From assembly GCA_963922535.1 (NCBI GenBank), contig CAWUIN010000028.1:1-31298 (forward strand): a stretch of 31,298 bases of DNA. The letters are read 5' to 3'. A program made the translations under genes and the position numbers. The notes under the pieces were generated by a model, which had not been told where the DNA came from, searched no databases, and worked only from the letters and a program-made list of their open reading frames with translations. Origin of the DNA: Tectiglobus sp963922535 (GTDB lineage: Bacteria; Pseudomonadota; Alphaproteobacteria; Rhizobiales; Hyphomicrobiaceae). The stretch's first letter is position 1. The number at the start of each line of letters is the position of its first letter. Positions 1 through 8,800 of the stretch are shown one piece after another.

Positions 1-3
1 TAT

Positions 4-80
4 TGGCGCGCCCGGGAGGATTCGAACCTCCGACCCCTAGACTCGGAATCTAGTACTCTATCCAGCTGAGCTACGGGCGC
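4..80 (-). tRNA. tRNA-Arg (anticodon CCG)
   Basis: On the minus strand a full cloverleaf can be drawn. The 7-bp acceptor stem pairs positions 74-80 with 8-14. The discriminator is G and CCA is encoded at 4-6. A standard D arm (TAGCTCAGCTGGATAGAG) and T arm (GGTTCGAATCC) are present. The anticodon loop TTCCGAA gives CCG, which decodes the Arg codon CGG. No gene is seen in the 480 bases that follow it. Confidence 0.97.
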
Positions 81-563
81 AGATATTTAGTATAACTTCT
101 TTAAATTTTACGATCGACTGCAAATTTAAAACCGGATTAGTCTGCCATTAAGTAGACTGGATGCTTCAAAAGAACTCAGCACTTTGATGCCTCCATGCCG
201 AGCATTCGGCAAAAACCAAAAGCTCTTTCTATTGATCCTATGCCAGCTGATGGCGTAGGGCTTATGGATCTTATATTGGAAATTCTTAAGCTTCCTGTCG
301 ACCTTTGATCACAATGACTGATAATGGCACAATCAGGCATATAATAAAATAGCACAAGAATTAAAAATTTTTCTTCACTTCAACTATATCGCTATTGCTA
401 TAACATTGTAGCCATACATTGCAACCATATCATTACGCAAGTCAGCAGAAATCGATGTTTTTCAGAACAAAAAAATGAACTTGCAAGCGCATCTCTTGAT
501 GCTTAATCACACGGGCATTGCAAAGCATCGCCCCTGCTGACGTAGCGCCAGCGTGACGACATA
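81..563. other. Gene-free stretch
   Basis: No credible reading frame, RNA gene or strong hairpin is visible between the tRNA-Arg and the small ORF that ends at 564. The stretch is AT-rich around 340-480. It may hold the 3' tail of the lpxQ transcript and the tRNA promoter-distal region, but nothing here can be named. Confidence 0.5.
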
Positions 564-635
564 TCAGTGTTCAACTTCTTGTTGTAAGTTATGATACGGC
601 AGAACCAGCCTGCGGTAAACTGAAATCGGCGTCAT
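564..635 (-). CDS. Possible 23-aa small ORF downstream of lpxQ
   Basis: Minus-strand ATG at 635 is preceded by CCAGGAGACAAAGTC, a good Shine-Dalgarno at about 9 nt spacing. The frame runs 23 codons to TGA at 564. It lies 25 nt downstream of the lpxQ stop in the same direction, so it could be translated from the lpxQ transcript. The peptide begins MTPISVYRRL and has no clear membrane segment or signal sequence. I do not recognise it. It may be a small real gene, or simply a chance ORF with a lucky ribosome site. Confidence 0.25.
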   Translation of the reverse strand: MTPISVYRRLVLPYHNLQQEVEH

Positions 636-660
636 GACTTTGTCTCCTGGCCTGATGCAA

Positions 661-1656
661 TCACAAGTCTGGCGCTGAAATGCCGGTGTGATTGCGCACC
701 ATAACACCAGCAATGCCATGATGGGTGGCAAGCGTCGTCGTAAGGCGGCCGCCGGGCGGTTTTTCGCCAGCCCACCAGCTTGAAAACTGCCGCCAAAGAT
801 CCGTTATAAGCAGCCAGCCATAATACTCATGCGAGAGCGGTACGTTATAAGGCGCATAGCTAAATTTATATTCGAGGAAAACTGAAGCGCGGCCCAGCTG
901 AATTTCCAGCCCGGCAAGACCCTGGCCAACAAAGCCTGCAAATTGGTATTCGTAAGTACGTGCATCTTCGTTGTAGATTTCTTTATGGATGCCAACTTCC
1001 GTGTGCGGCAGGGAAATGCCGGCACCGGCGCCGACATAGGGACGAAACCGGCTCCACGCGGGTGCAAGACGAGCAAGCCCGTTCAAGGTCAGCATATTGT
1101 GGCCATGGCTAAATTCAAGATGCCTGAAAAAATCTCCAATCCGCTGCTTTTCCTTGACCTCCTCACCATTCAGTGTACCGGAAAACGTTGCCTCATCCTC
1201 GCGTTTAGAAATAGCTTTTGCATGAGTAAAATCCAGCATCGTGCCGAAAGAGCCGGTGGAGGGCCAACGCTGGATGCGTACACCGTAGTAAACCGGCGCT
1301 TTAAAAGGGCGACCAATCCAGCCGAAGTCCTTGACCGTCAAATCGGTATTGCGATCGGAATTTTTAATTTCAACGCTTGCCGGGTGTGTATAAGTGACCC
1401 CACCGTAGCCGCCGAACGCCCATTCCATGGCCGGCGTCCCAGCCTTGGCCCTGCCAGAGGTTGCGGACGGTACTTCGGCTGTGTTTTCTGTATCGGCGTT
1501 TTGGGAGAACACAAAGGCTGGAATGACATGAGCGGTCGCCATAACCAGAAGTGCCGCAGCGCCGATCAAAGCGTTCAGCTTTTTGCGCGATTTTAGCGCC
1601 CTATGCCCCTGCAGCCAGGACGGCGCTCTAATATTGCTTGCGGTCGTAGTATTCAT
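661..1656 (-). CDS. lpxQ: LpxQ-like lipid A oxidase, outer-membrane beta-barrel
   Basis: The 331-aa product has a basic N-terminus followed by a hydrophobic segment (about residues 28-50) that acts as signal peptide or anchor. A small beta-barrel rich in Gly and aromatic residues follows. The stretches PFKAPVYYGVRI (about 118-129), LEFSHGHNMLTLNG, RFRPYVGAGAGISLPHTEV and FLEYKFSYAPY recall the rhizobial outer-membrane lipid A oxidase LpxQ. That enzyme converts the proximal glucosamine of lipid A to 2-aminogluconate in an oxygen-dependent reaction. The start is ATG at 1656, with GGAGGATAAGGGG upstream. The gene lies downstream of pbpC on the same strand, with 193 bp between them that contain an FNR/FixK-type box. 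The family assignment rests on recalled motifs and is probable. Plain OmpW/Omp25-type porins are the alternative. Confidence 0.7.
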   Translation of the reverse strand: MNTTTASNIRAPSWLQGHRALKSRKKLNALIGAAALLVMATAHVIPAFVFSQNADTENTAEVPSATSGRAKAGTPAMEWAFGGYGGVTYTHPASVEIKNSDRNTDLTVKDFGWIGRPFKAPVYYGVRIQRWPSTGSFGTMLDFTHAKAISKREDEATFSGTLNGEEVKEKQRIGDFFRHLEFSHGHNMLTLNGLARLAPAWSRFRPYVGAGAGISLPHTEVGIHKEIYNEDARTYEYQFAGFVGQGLAGLEIQLGRASVFLEYKFSYAPYNVPLSHEYYGWLLITDLWRQFSSWWAGEKPPGGRLTTTLATHHGIAGVMVRNHTGISAPDL

Positions 1657-1711
1657 GCCCCTTATCCTCCATTGCTGAATCTTCTACGGCAATGATAACG
1701 ATTGAGAAGCA

Positions 1712-1725
1712 TTGATTTAGATCAA
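1712..1725 (-). promoter_or_regulatory. FNR/FixK-type site upstream of lpxQ
   Basis: TTGATTTAGATCAA is a perfect TTGAT-N4-ATCAA palindrome, the consensus for FNR/FnrL/FixK/Anr regulators. It is centred about 62 nt upstream of the lpxQ start codon, in the pbpC-lpxQ gap. A second, degenerate copy (ATCAA half kept, other half CTAT) lies 19 bp further upstream. A candidate -10 (TATCAT at 1692-1697 on the minus strand) is close to the site, so either activation or repression is possible. Confidence 0.7.
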
Positions 1726-1751
1726 GCATTACTATTTAGATCAAGCATTAC
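1715..1751. repeat. 18-bp direct repeat, 19-bp period
   Basis: ATTTAGATCAAGCATTAC occurs at 1715-1732 and again at 1734-1751, identical in all 18 positions. The repeat overlaps the FNR-type box, so the second copy duplicates one half-site and its flank. The spacing of nearly two helical turns would place two bound dimers, or one dimer and one half-site, on the same face of the DNA. Confidence 0.85.
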
Positions 1752-1790
1752 CATTATGCCACAATGAGGCAGTTGAATGCTGGGACACGA

Positions 1791-1810
1791 ATAACATCGG
1801 ATAACATCGG
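1791..1810. repeat. Tandem 10-bp repeat
   Basis: ATAACATCGG is repeated twice without a gap, at 1791-1800 and 1801-1810, between the 3' end of pbpC and the lpxQ control region. No function is evident. Confidence 0.8.
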
Positions 1811-1849
1811 ACGCCACGATCCACATGGGCTTTTTCAACGGCCTGCCGC

Positions 1850-4027
1850 TTACTCAGATTCCCTGAACCGCACTGTGACCCGATCGGTCTCGCCATGCCG
1901 ATCGACAATGGAAAACTTTATAAAACCGGCTTTGGCCTGTTGCCAGATCAACTGTTGCTGGCGACTGCCGCCTGGGATCGGATGATCATTTGCGTACCAT
2001 AAAAAAGGGGGCGTGCCACCATCGGCTTTCAGCACAACCAGCGCATCGATCCCGCCCAGTTCCACTTCTGAGCGATCCGGAGGGAAAGCAATGCGAACCG
2101 GACGGCGCATATAGATGCCACTCCCATTCGTGCTGCGGTCGCGCTCAAAACGTTTAAGCGGTTCCGGCAGATCAGCCCCGGAAACCAAAAGCGCATCCTG
2201 TGGTGGTTCAGCAAACTGTGCGCGGCGTGGCGAGATACGTTGAAATGCGTCAAAGAGTATTGGTGCGGCAGCAGTCCGGCCGGTTAATCCTGGTGTCGCC
2301 GCAGCGTCAGGCCGCCCGATCCAAACAACGATGGTATGGCGGCCATCGTAACCGGCAGCCCAGGCATCGCGATATCCGTAAGAAGTGCCAGTCTTGTAGG
2401 CAATCTGGCCGCGTCTGGCGTTGTCGGGCGGCGGCGCATCCTTAAGAATAGCCGTGATATAGAAAGTTGCAGCCTTGCTTAATAATTCCGTGGTGCGGCC
2501 TGGCTGGCTGAGACTTCGGTTGCGAAGTATGTCCGCAGCCTTAGTAAGGCGCGTACTCAGCATCACCGGTTCGCCGCCACGTGCCAGTGCTACATAAAGC
2601 CGCGCCATATCTTCAAGGCGAATGCCAAGGCCGCCGAGTGCAATTGCCAGCGATGGCTCAGCCTCTTCTGGAAGTTGCGTGACAATGCCAGCCCGTTGCA
2701 ATCGCCCCATCATAAGACCAGGGCCGACAGCGTCGAGCATTTTGACCGCCGGCACGTTCAATGACTTTTGCAGCGCTTCACGAACGCTGAGTGCGCCATG
2801 GTACGTCTCATCGAAGTTTTTTGGACTGTAGGTTCCAAAGCGTACCGGTCGGTCATCGATCAAGGTCTCCGGATGAGCAAGGCCTCGTTCAAACCCCAGG
2901 CCATAGACGATGGGCTTTAAGGCAGATCCCGGAGAACGCACAGCACGTGTCATGTCGATGGCGCCGAAACGTTGCCGATCGAAATACCCGGCCGATCCTA
3001 CGCGCGCGAGAATATGACCCGTCTTATTCTCCACAACCATCAACGCTGCGGAAAGCCGCGAGCCACGCATATGTACGTGCTGGGCCACAAGACGCTCAAG
3101 GCGCGCCTGCAGATGCGCATCAAGCGTTAGGCGTTGCATTGACCTGCCGGGCTCAAGCGCGGCCAGTTGTTCAGTCAGATGCGGAGCCAGTTTGGGAAAG
3201 TCACGGCGCTTCACTGGAACCGGCTCGCGATCGGCACGCGCGAATTCTGCATCTGTTATCAAACCTGTTTCAAGCGCTCGATTCAAAACGCGCCGGCGGG
3301 CCAGACGGGCGGCAGGCGCAAATCGATCGGGCCGCCGACCTTCCGGTGATTGCGGAAGGGCGACAAGCAGAGCCGCCTGGCCAAGCGACAACCGCCGGGG
3401 TTCTTTGCCGAAATAAGCAAGTGCAGCCGCACGGGCACCTTCAATATTGCCGCCAAACGGCGCCAGCTTGAGGTAAAGATCGAGGATTTCAGTTTTGCTG
3501 AGCCGGGCTTCCAATTGTGTCGCGCGGATCATCTGGCGCAATTTGCCGAGACCTGTGCGTTCATGCCTTCCATCAAGCAGACGGGCAACTTGCATAGTGA
3601 GCGTCGAACCGCCTGAGACGATCCTGCCATGCACAGCCACCTGCACAGCGGCGCGCGCCATGGCTCGGTAGTCAATGCCACCGTGTTTATAAAAGCGTTT
3701 GTCTTCAAACGCAAACAGGAGCTTGAGATAGCGCTGGTCAACCTCTGTAGAGCGAACCGGAAGACGCCAGCGGCCTTGCCTGGTTGTAAAGGCACGCAGC
3801 AGACGGCCGCGGCGATCCAGAATGGTAATGGAAACATCGCTGGCCTGAGAAAGATTAAGGGGGCCAAGCCTATTACTTTCGCGCACGATGAGAAAAGCAA
3901 GCGTGGCACCGCCAGCGACAAGCAGAAGAAGGAGAATGCAGGCTGTGATGACCGCGCGACGATACCATTTGCGCTGTATTTTCAAAGGCCAGGCACCGGC
4001 TGTCACTCGTTTTTGCTCCACGCTCAT
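1850..4027 (-). CDS. pbpC: Penicillin-binding protein 1C (bifunctional)
   Basis: This 725-aa protein makes peptidoglycan strands and cross-links them at the outer face of the inner membrane. A short cytoplasmic tail and one membrane helix (about 24-48) lead into a GT51 glycosyltransferase domain with EDKRFYKHGGIDY (catalytic Glu 108) and GGSTLTMQVAR (139-149). The transpeptidase domain has SPGSALKP (Ser368 and Lys371 of SxxK), SLN (422-424) and KTGT (545-548). A C-terminal PBP1C-type domain covers roughly residues 640-725. All catalytic motifs are intact and the length is normal for PBP1C. In many proteobacteria pbpC follows a large alpha-2-macroglobulin gene (yfhM), but no such gene is next to it here. 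The start is ATG at 4027. Confidence 0.95.
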   Translation of the reverse strand: MSVEQKRVTAGAWPLKIQRKWYRRAVITACILLLLLVAGGATLAFLIVRESNRLGPLNLSQASDVSITILDRRGRLLRAFTTRQGRWRLPVRSTEVDQRYLKLLFAFEDKRFYKHGGIDYRAMARAAVQVAVHGRIVSGGSTLTMQVARLLDGRHERTGLGKLRQMIRATQLEARLSKTEILDLYLKLAPFGGNIEGARAAALAYFGKEPRRLSLGQAALLVALPQSPEGRRPDRFAPAARLARRRVLNRALETGLITDAEFARADREPVPVKRRDFPKLAPHLTEQLAALEPGRSMQRLTLDAHLQARLERLVAQHVHMRGSRLSAALMVVENKTGHILARVGSAGYFDRQRFGAIDMTRAVRSPGSALKPIVYGLGFERGLAHPETLIDDRPVRFGTYSPKNFDETYHGALSVREALQKSLNVPAVKMLDAVGPGLMMGRLQRAGIVTQLPEEAEPSLAIALGGLGIRLEDMARLYVALARGGEPVMLSTRLTKAADILRNRSLSQPGRTTELLSKAATFYITAILKDAPPPDNARRGQIAYKTGTSYGYRDAWAAGYDGRHTIVVWIGRPDAAATPGLTGRTAAAPILFDAFQRISPRRAQFAEPPQDALLVSGADLPEPLKRFERDRSTNGSGIYMRRPVRIAFPPDRSEVELGGIDALVVLKADGGTPPFLWYANDHPIPGGSRQQQLIWQQAKAGFIKFSIVDRHGETDRVTVRFRESE

Positions 4028-4136
4028 GCGCCTCGTTCCAGAGGGTAATAATTACCGCAGCGGGTATACGCTTATAAATGACAGGTAAAAATGTCTTGGT
4101 TAAGGTCTGGCCCTAAGCCTGTCGCGACACAAAAAG

Positions 4137-4691
4137 TTAAACACGCCTAAGTGTCCGATATGGAGGTTCTGGCATGACAATCTGAAAATCATCGCCAGGG
4201 CGTATTTCACCGCTGGCAAGCACAATCGCCATGATACCGCCAGCGAGAATGGTTTTTCCACTGGCGTCCTTAGGCAGCATCGCCCGCATTAGTCCCGGCA
4301 TAAAATCATCAAGCTGATGGCAGGGATTGCGCAGGCCCTTAATCTGCAGCATTGCGCCGCTGGCGAAATGGAACTCAGTATCTTCAGGCAGAGCCAGTAG
4401 GTCGATGCCCTTGGTCAGAATATTTTCACCGATATCCCCAGGCTTGAGGGTGAACCCTTCAGCGGCCAGTTCCGCAAAGCGTTCAACATGCATGAGATGC
4501 ACCTGCCTGAGGTTCGGCTGGCTGGGATCGCGCGCCACGCGGGAGCGATGTTTTACGGTTGCGCCTGCATGCGCATCGTGCTCGACGCCCAGGCCTGCAA
4601 TCAGATTAATTGTTGCGCATGGTACTTTACTAAATGTATGTGTCGGCGATTTGGCAACCGAGATAACGTGGGCAGTCTCAATGGATGACAT
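4137..4691 (-). CDS. MOSC-domain protein
   Basis: The 184-aa product is a single MOSC domain, the C-terminal fold of molybdenum cofactor sulfurases, also found in YiiM/YuaD-like proteins. Visible motifs are GVEHDAHAG near the start, LKPGDIGENI in the middle, and the conserved Cys in GLRNPCHQLDDF that would bind or carry sulfur. The family acts in sulfur-carrier or molybdenum-linked chemistry; the substrate is unknown here. I chose ATG at 4691 because AGGGAT sits 7 nt upstream and the family begins near this point. A longer frame to 4787 would need a GTG and adds unrelated residues. It stands alone, divergent from the HAD gene. Confidence 0.88.
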   Translation of the reverse strand: MSSIETAHVISVAKSPTHTFSKVPCATINLIAGLGVEHDAHAGATVKHRSRVARDPSQPNLRQVHLMHVERFAELAAEGFTLKPGDIGENILTKGIDLLALPEDTEFHFASGAMLQIKGLRNPCHQLDDFMPGLMRAMLPKDASGKTILAGGIMAIVLASGEIRPGDDFQIVMPEPPYRTLRRV

Positions 4692-4879
4692 TGTCTGATC
4701 CCTGATAATCCTTATAAAGTCTTGTGAAAAAATCCAGTCGAAAGGGCAACCCCGTAACTGGACTTGATAAGCAGGCCACGGATCCACCGCTTAGGCCTTG
4801 CCGCCGGTTGTCCGGTACCCGGTTAAAAAGGGTGTCCGGCACAGGAAAGCCATATCGGTTATGAAAGCAAAGTTAAACG

Positions 4880-5752
4880 ATGACAGCCACTTCACCGCCA
4901 ATCATTCATAATGCCAACTCCTTGCTTAAGAACTATGACGTTCTGTTTTGTGACATTTGGGGCGTAGTTCATAACGGTGTCAACGCTTATAAGGAAGGCT
5001 GCGCAGCACTTGCAAAGTTCCGCCAGAGGGGTGGCACGGTCATTCTTCTCTCAAATGCACCACGAACGGCACAAATCGTGCGTTTGATCCTTGATCAAAG
5101 GTTTGTGCCGGATGACGTTGCAGACGCTATCGTTCCCTCAGGTGATCTCGCGCGCCATTATGCGCGCACGCAAGGCTACCAACGGGTGCACCATATCGGG
5201 CCTGATCGCGATCTCGACGTTTTCGATGGCTCTGGCCTGCAGCGTGTCAGCCTTGCCGAGGCGGAGGCTGTTTTCTGCACAGGCCTGCAGCGGGATCGCG
5301 TAGAAACAGGAGAAAACTACCGTGAGCGACTGAGGCCTGCCGTCGAGCGCTGCCTGACGCTGATTTGCGCAAATCCTGATTTAGTCGTCGACGTTGGCGG
5401 CACGCTATTGCCGTGCGCCGGTGCAATTGCCAAGGTGTATGAAGATCTGGGAGGCCATGTCTTCTGGGCAGGCAAACCCTACATTACGGCCTACGACCAC
5501 GCCCTTAAAGTCGCAGTCGAAGTACGTGGCGAAACAGTTGATAAATCGCGCGTTTTGGCGATTGGCGATGCCGTGCGCACGGATATTGCCGGCGCCACCA
5601 GCTTCGGTATCGATTCACTTTTCATTGGCCAGGGCATTCATCGCGAACGGGTCATGCCGGATGGTGAACTCCTTGCAGATGCACTGGCAGATTTGTTCGC
5701 AGGCGAAGACCAGCCGCAGGCCAACGCCGCGATGAGTACGCTGCGCTGGTAG
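4880..5752 (+). CDS. TIGR01459-type HAD-IIA hydrolase
   Basis: This 290-aa sugar-phosphatase-like HAD protein has motif I CDIWGVVHNG (Asp25), where the usual second Asp is replaced by Trp. Motif II is LLSNAPR, a substrate-cap region follows, and the final acidic motif is AIGDAVRTDIAGA. This DxW variant is typical of the alphaproteobacterial TIGR01459 subgroup, which is conserved in Rhizobiales but biochemically uncharacterised. The family resembles NagD and 4-nitrophenylphosphatases, so phosphate-ester hydrolysis or binding is expected. Length matches the family. It is divergent from the MOSC gene. A copy of the CTAG-GGTCTGT repeat lies 17 nt past its stop codon. Confidence 0.88.
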   Translation: MTATSPPIIHNANSLLKNYDVLFCDIWGVVHNGVNAYKEGCAALAKFRQRGGTVILLSNAPRTAQIVRLILDQRFVPDDVADAIVPSGDLARHYARTQGYQRVHHIGPDRDLDVFDGSGLQRVSLAEAEAVFCTGLQRDRVETGENYRERLRPAVERCLTLICANPDLVVDVGGTLLPCAGAIAKVYEDLGGHVFWAGKPYITAYDHALKVAVEVRGETVDKSRVLAIGDAVRTDIAGATSFGIDSLFIGQGIHRERVMPDGELLADALADLFAGEDQPQANAAMSTLRW

Positions 5753-5758
5753 TCAATT

Positions 5759-5773
5759 TATACAGACCGCTAG
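5759..5773 (-). repeat. CTAG-type repeat end
   Basis: Read on the minus strand from 5773, the sequence CTAGCGGTCTGTAT matches the end of the inverted-repeat element at 11975-12239 over about 14 bp, with one substitution. It lies just after the HAD hydrolase stop codon. Only one end is present, so it is either a decayed remnant or a short site shared by the family. Confidence 0.55.
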
Positions 5774-5899
5774 TGGCTTTACGGTGACTATTCGGCCAGC
5801 GCTGTCATACAAAAATACTATTGTGGCCATATACTGTATGAATAAATCAGAATGAAAAAGAACGAACAACTTTAAGCTTCCATAACATATTGAGATATC

Positions 5900-8800
5900 A
5901 TGAACAATTTTTTGACCTGGTTGGCTGCGGCAGTACTTCTTCTGGTTGGAGTATTGTTTGTCTTACCACCGCTGATTGACTGGAATCAGTATCGGGGTGT
6001 CTTTGAAGAGGAAGCCTCCAGAATGCTGGGACGCGAAGTGCGTGTCAGCGGCAAAGTTGATCTGCGTCTCCTTCCTGTTCCTTTTGTTCAGTTTGAGAAA
6101 ATCCGTATTGCAGACGCACCGGGCATTCCGGGTTCATTTGTCCGTGCCGATAATTTTACATTGCTCTTGTCTGTCCCCCCGCTGCTGCGCGGCGTTATCG
6201 AGGCACGCAAACTCAGAATTGATAAGCCCGTCTTGCGTATTCGTTTCGATGAGAAAGGGCACAGCAACTGGCAAAAGATCAAGCTTCGCGCGCAAGATCT
6301 TCCTTTCATTCCAGCTGATTTTGCCCTGCAGTCTGCAGAAATTCAGGACGGCCGTATCGTTGTGGAATCGCATCGCGGTCAAGTCATAGCTCAAGTCGCC
6401 GGCCTCTCCGGAGAGCTTACAGCAAGCGCATTGCGCGGCCCTTACCGGTTCAACGGCGAAGCGGTCATTGCTGACACCGAATTAGATGTTCGCCTCGTTA
6501 CTGGCGTTGTCGACAGCACCGATGCCGTTGTTATAACCACGACAGCGACCAATGAGAATACGGGGGCAAAAAACTATATCGAAGGCCGGTTGAGTGATTT
6601 GCAAACAATGCCAAAGTTTGCCGGCAAGTTTACCGTGCAGGCACCCGTTAGCGTGGCCACTTCAGCCGTTACTGCGCCAGCCCGGTATGATTTGCGCGCC
6701 AAGGTTTCGTTCGATCCCATGGCTGCACAACTATCTGACATTGAAATATCCATTGACAGCGTCGGGCGGCCACAGCAGCTCAAAGGGCATATAGAGGCGG
6801 ATTGGACTGAAGAGTTTTCCATGACCGGCCAGTTGCAATCAGAATGGCTGGATATTGATACGATCACTGGCGGCAAAACACAAAATGCTGCTTACCGTAT
6901 TTTTGAAATATTAGCAGACAGCAGAACGGTAAATAAAAAATTAGCAGACTCCACACGAATCGATCTGTCGGTTGAACAAGCTATTATCGCAGGCGAGACC
7001 ATAAGTGAAATATCGGCACGCTTATTCCGGAGTAATGGAGAAGTACGCGTTGAACGTCTGAGTGCAAACCTGCCAGGCCAGACAAAATTACGCATGAATG
7101 GAGGTTTTCCGGTCAGCACGAATAAATATAACTGGCAAGGCCACACGCTTGTGCGCGGTGACAATTTCAAGCAATTTTCCGAATGGTTATGGCCTGGTGA
7201 AAGCACGGTCACGGGAACCGCCGCCCATGATTTCGAATTCTCAGGCACAATACGTTCCTCGCCTGAGGAAGTAGAGTTTTCAAATGCACACATCAATTTG
7301 GCCGGATATTCTTCAGAAGGGCTTTTACGATATAACTGGATGAAAAAGCCGGTACTGACGCTCGACTGGTCGGCTGACATCCTCGATCTGTCCGGATTTG
7401 GCGACAACATTCTGTCTAACCGTAATTTGGCATATCTATTGGGGTTTGGAAAATCTGCCGCTGACAGCGGACAGGCAGGCCAAATCTCAGAAATTTTACG
7501 AGCGGCAAACTTTGATGTCCGGCTTCAAGCACAAAAGGTTAACGATGCCAATCGAACGTTCAACGACATAAACCTTGTGCTGTTTCGAACAGATAACAAA
7601 CTGCAATTCGGCAAGTCCAGCTTCATGATCGACCCTGGACTTGGCCTGCAATTTGAAGGTGATTTTGAACAATCGCCTGCAGGCCAGCACAACTGGGATC
7701 TGAAAGGATTGATTTCCTCCAATTCCTCGCATGCATTCACGGAGCTCAGCGATTTCCTCGAGCTTGCGACACAGGACTTTCGTATTCCGAAGGGGCTGTC
7801 TGTTGCCTCTCCTGTCAATGTTGCGTTTTCTTCGCAATCGCATATCGTGGCGGGCAGACGTAAAAACACATTCGAAGCCAATGGTAACATTCATAAAGAT
7901 AATCTGCGATTATCCATCATAACAGAAGGGCAGATTGACCGTTGGCGAGAGAACGATCTGAGGCTTGATATAAAGCTCGACGGTAAATCCATCCGGTCTA
8001 CGGCAAGGTTGCTGAATGGCAATCCGGATAACGTGGCTGCAGCATCCGCAGAGGACGTGGCAGAGGGCGTGGATGACGCATCCGCGCCAGTGGCACTTCC
8101 AGATCAACCATTTTATCTGAGATTTAATCTTATTGGCGTTGCCCAGCGTCATCTCAAAGCCTCGACTGCTTTAGAGAGCCAATTATGGCAGTTAAGAATG
8201 CAGGCTGACGGCAAGCCCGATGCAGAAGACGATAAATCGTTAATGTGGACAGGAGCGGGGACTATTCAAGTCGTTGATTTGAAATCTATTTTGGCTTCTG
8301 TTGCCCCAGACTGGGCACGTCTTTTTCCCGCCTCGGCATTGTCCGGCGGCCAATTTGAATTTGCCGGCCTGCACAATGGCTGGAAGCTCGAACCGGCTGA
8401 CTTTAAAATCGCCGGTAGCCAAATGTCCGGCGATCTTGAACTGGTGTTTGCCCAAACACCGCGCAGCCGGCCGTCTTTAACTGGCTCCATGACAATCGAT
8501 CGCATAAACGGTGCGGAGCTTTCAACAGCCATTCTCTTGGACGAGAAACCTGTTCCTGTTCCTGTTCCTGTTCCTGTTCCTGTTCCAAATTCGGATACGG
8601 ATACGCAGGCTGCTCCTGAGAACATAAAAAAATTCTGGCCCGATCAGATGTTTGATTTGGCCGCACTCGATCTACTGGATGTCAATGTCGATGTGACAGC
8701 AGAATATATCGATATAGCACCAGGCCTTAATCTGCAAAAGGCGCGCATGAATATCGCCAGCACTTCTCAGTCAATTGCGCTAAAGATTTTTGATGGTGAG

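Noticed and set aside
943..1596. 217-codon plus-strand ORF opposite lpxQ
   Set aside because: Shadow of the lpxQ-like gene, with no domain of its own.
2791..3471. 226-codon plus-strand ORF opposite pbpC
   Set aside because: Shadow frame of pbpC caused by its base composition.
5085..5100. TTGATCCTTGATCAA, resembling an FNR box
   Set aside because: The spacer is five instead of four bases, and it lies inside the HAD coding region.
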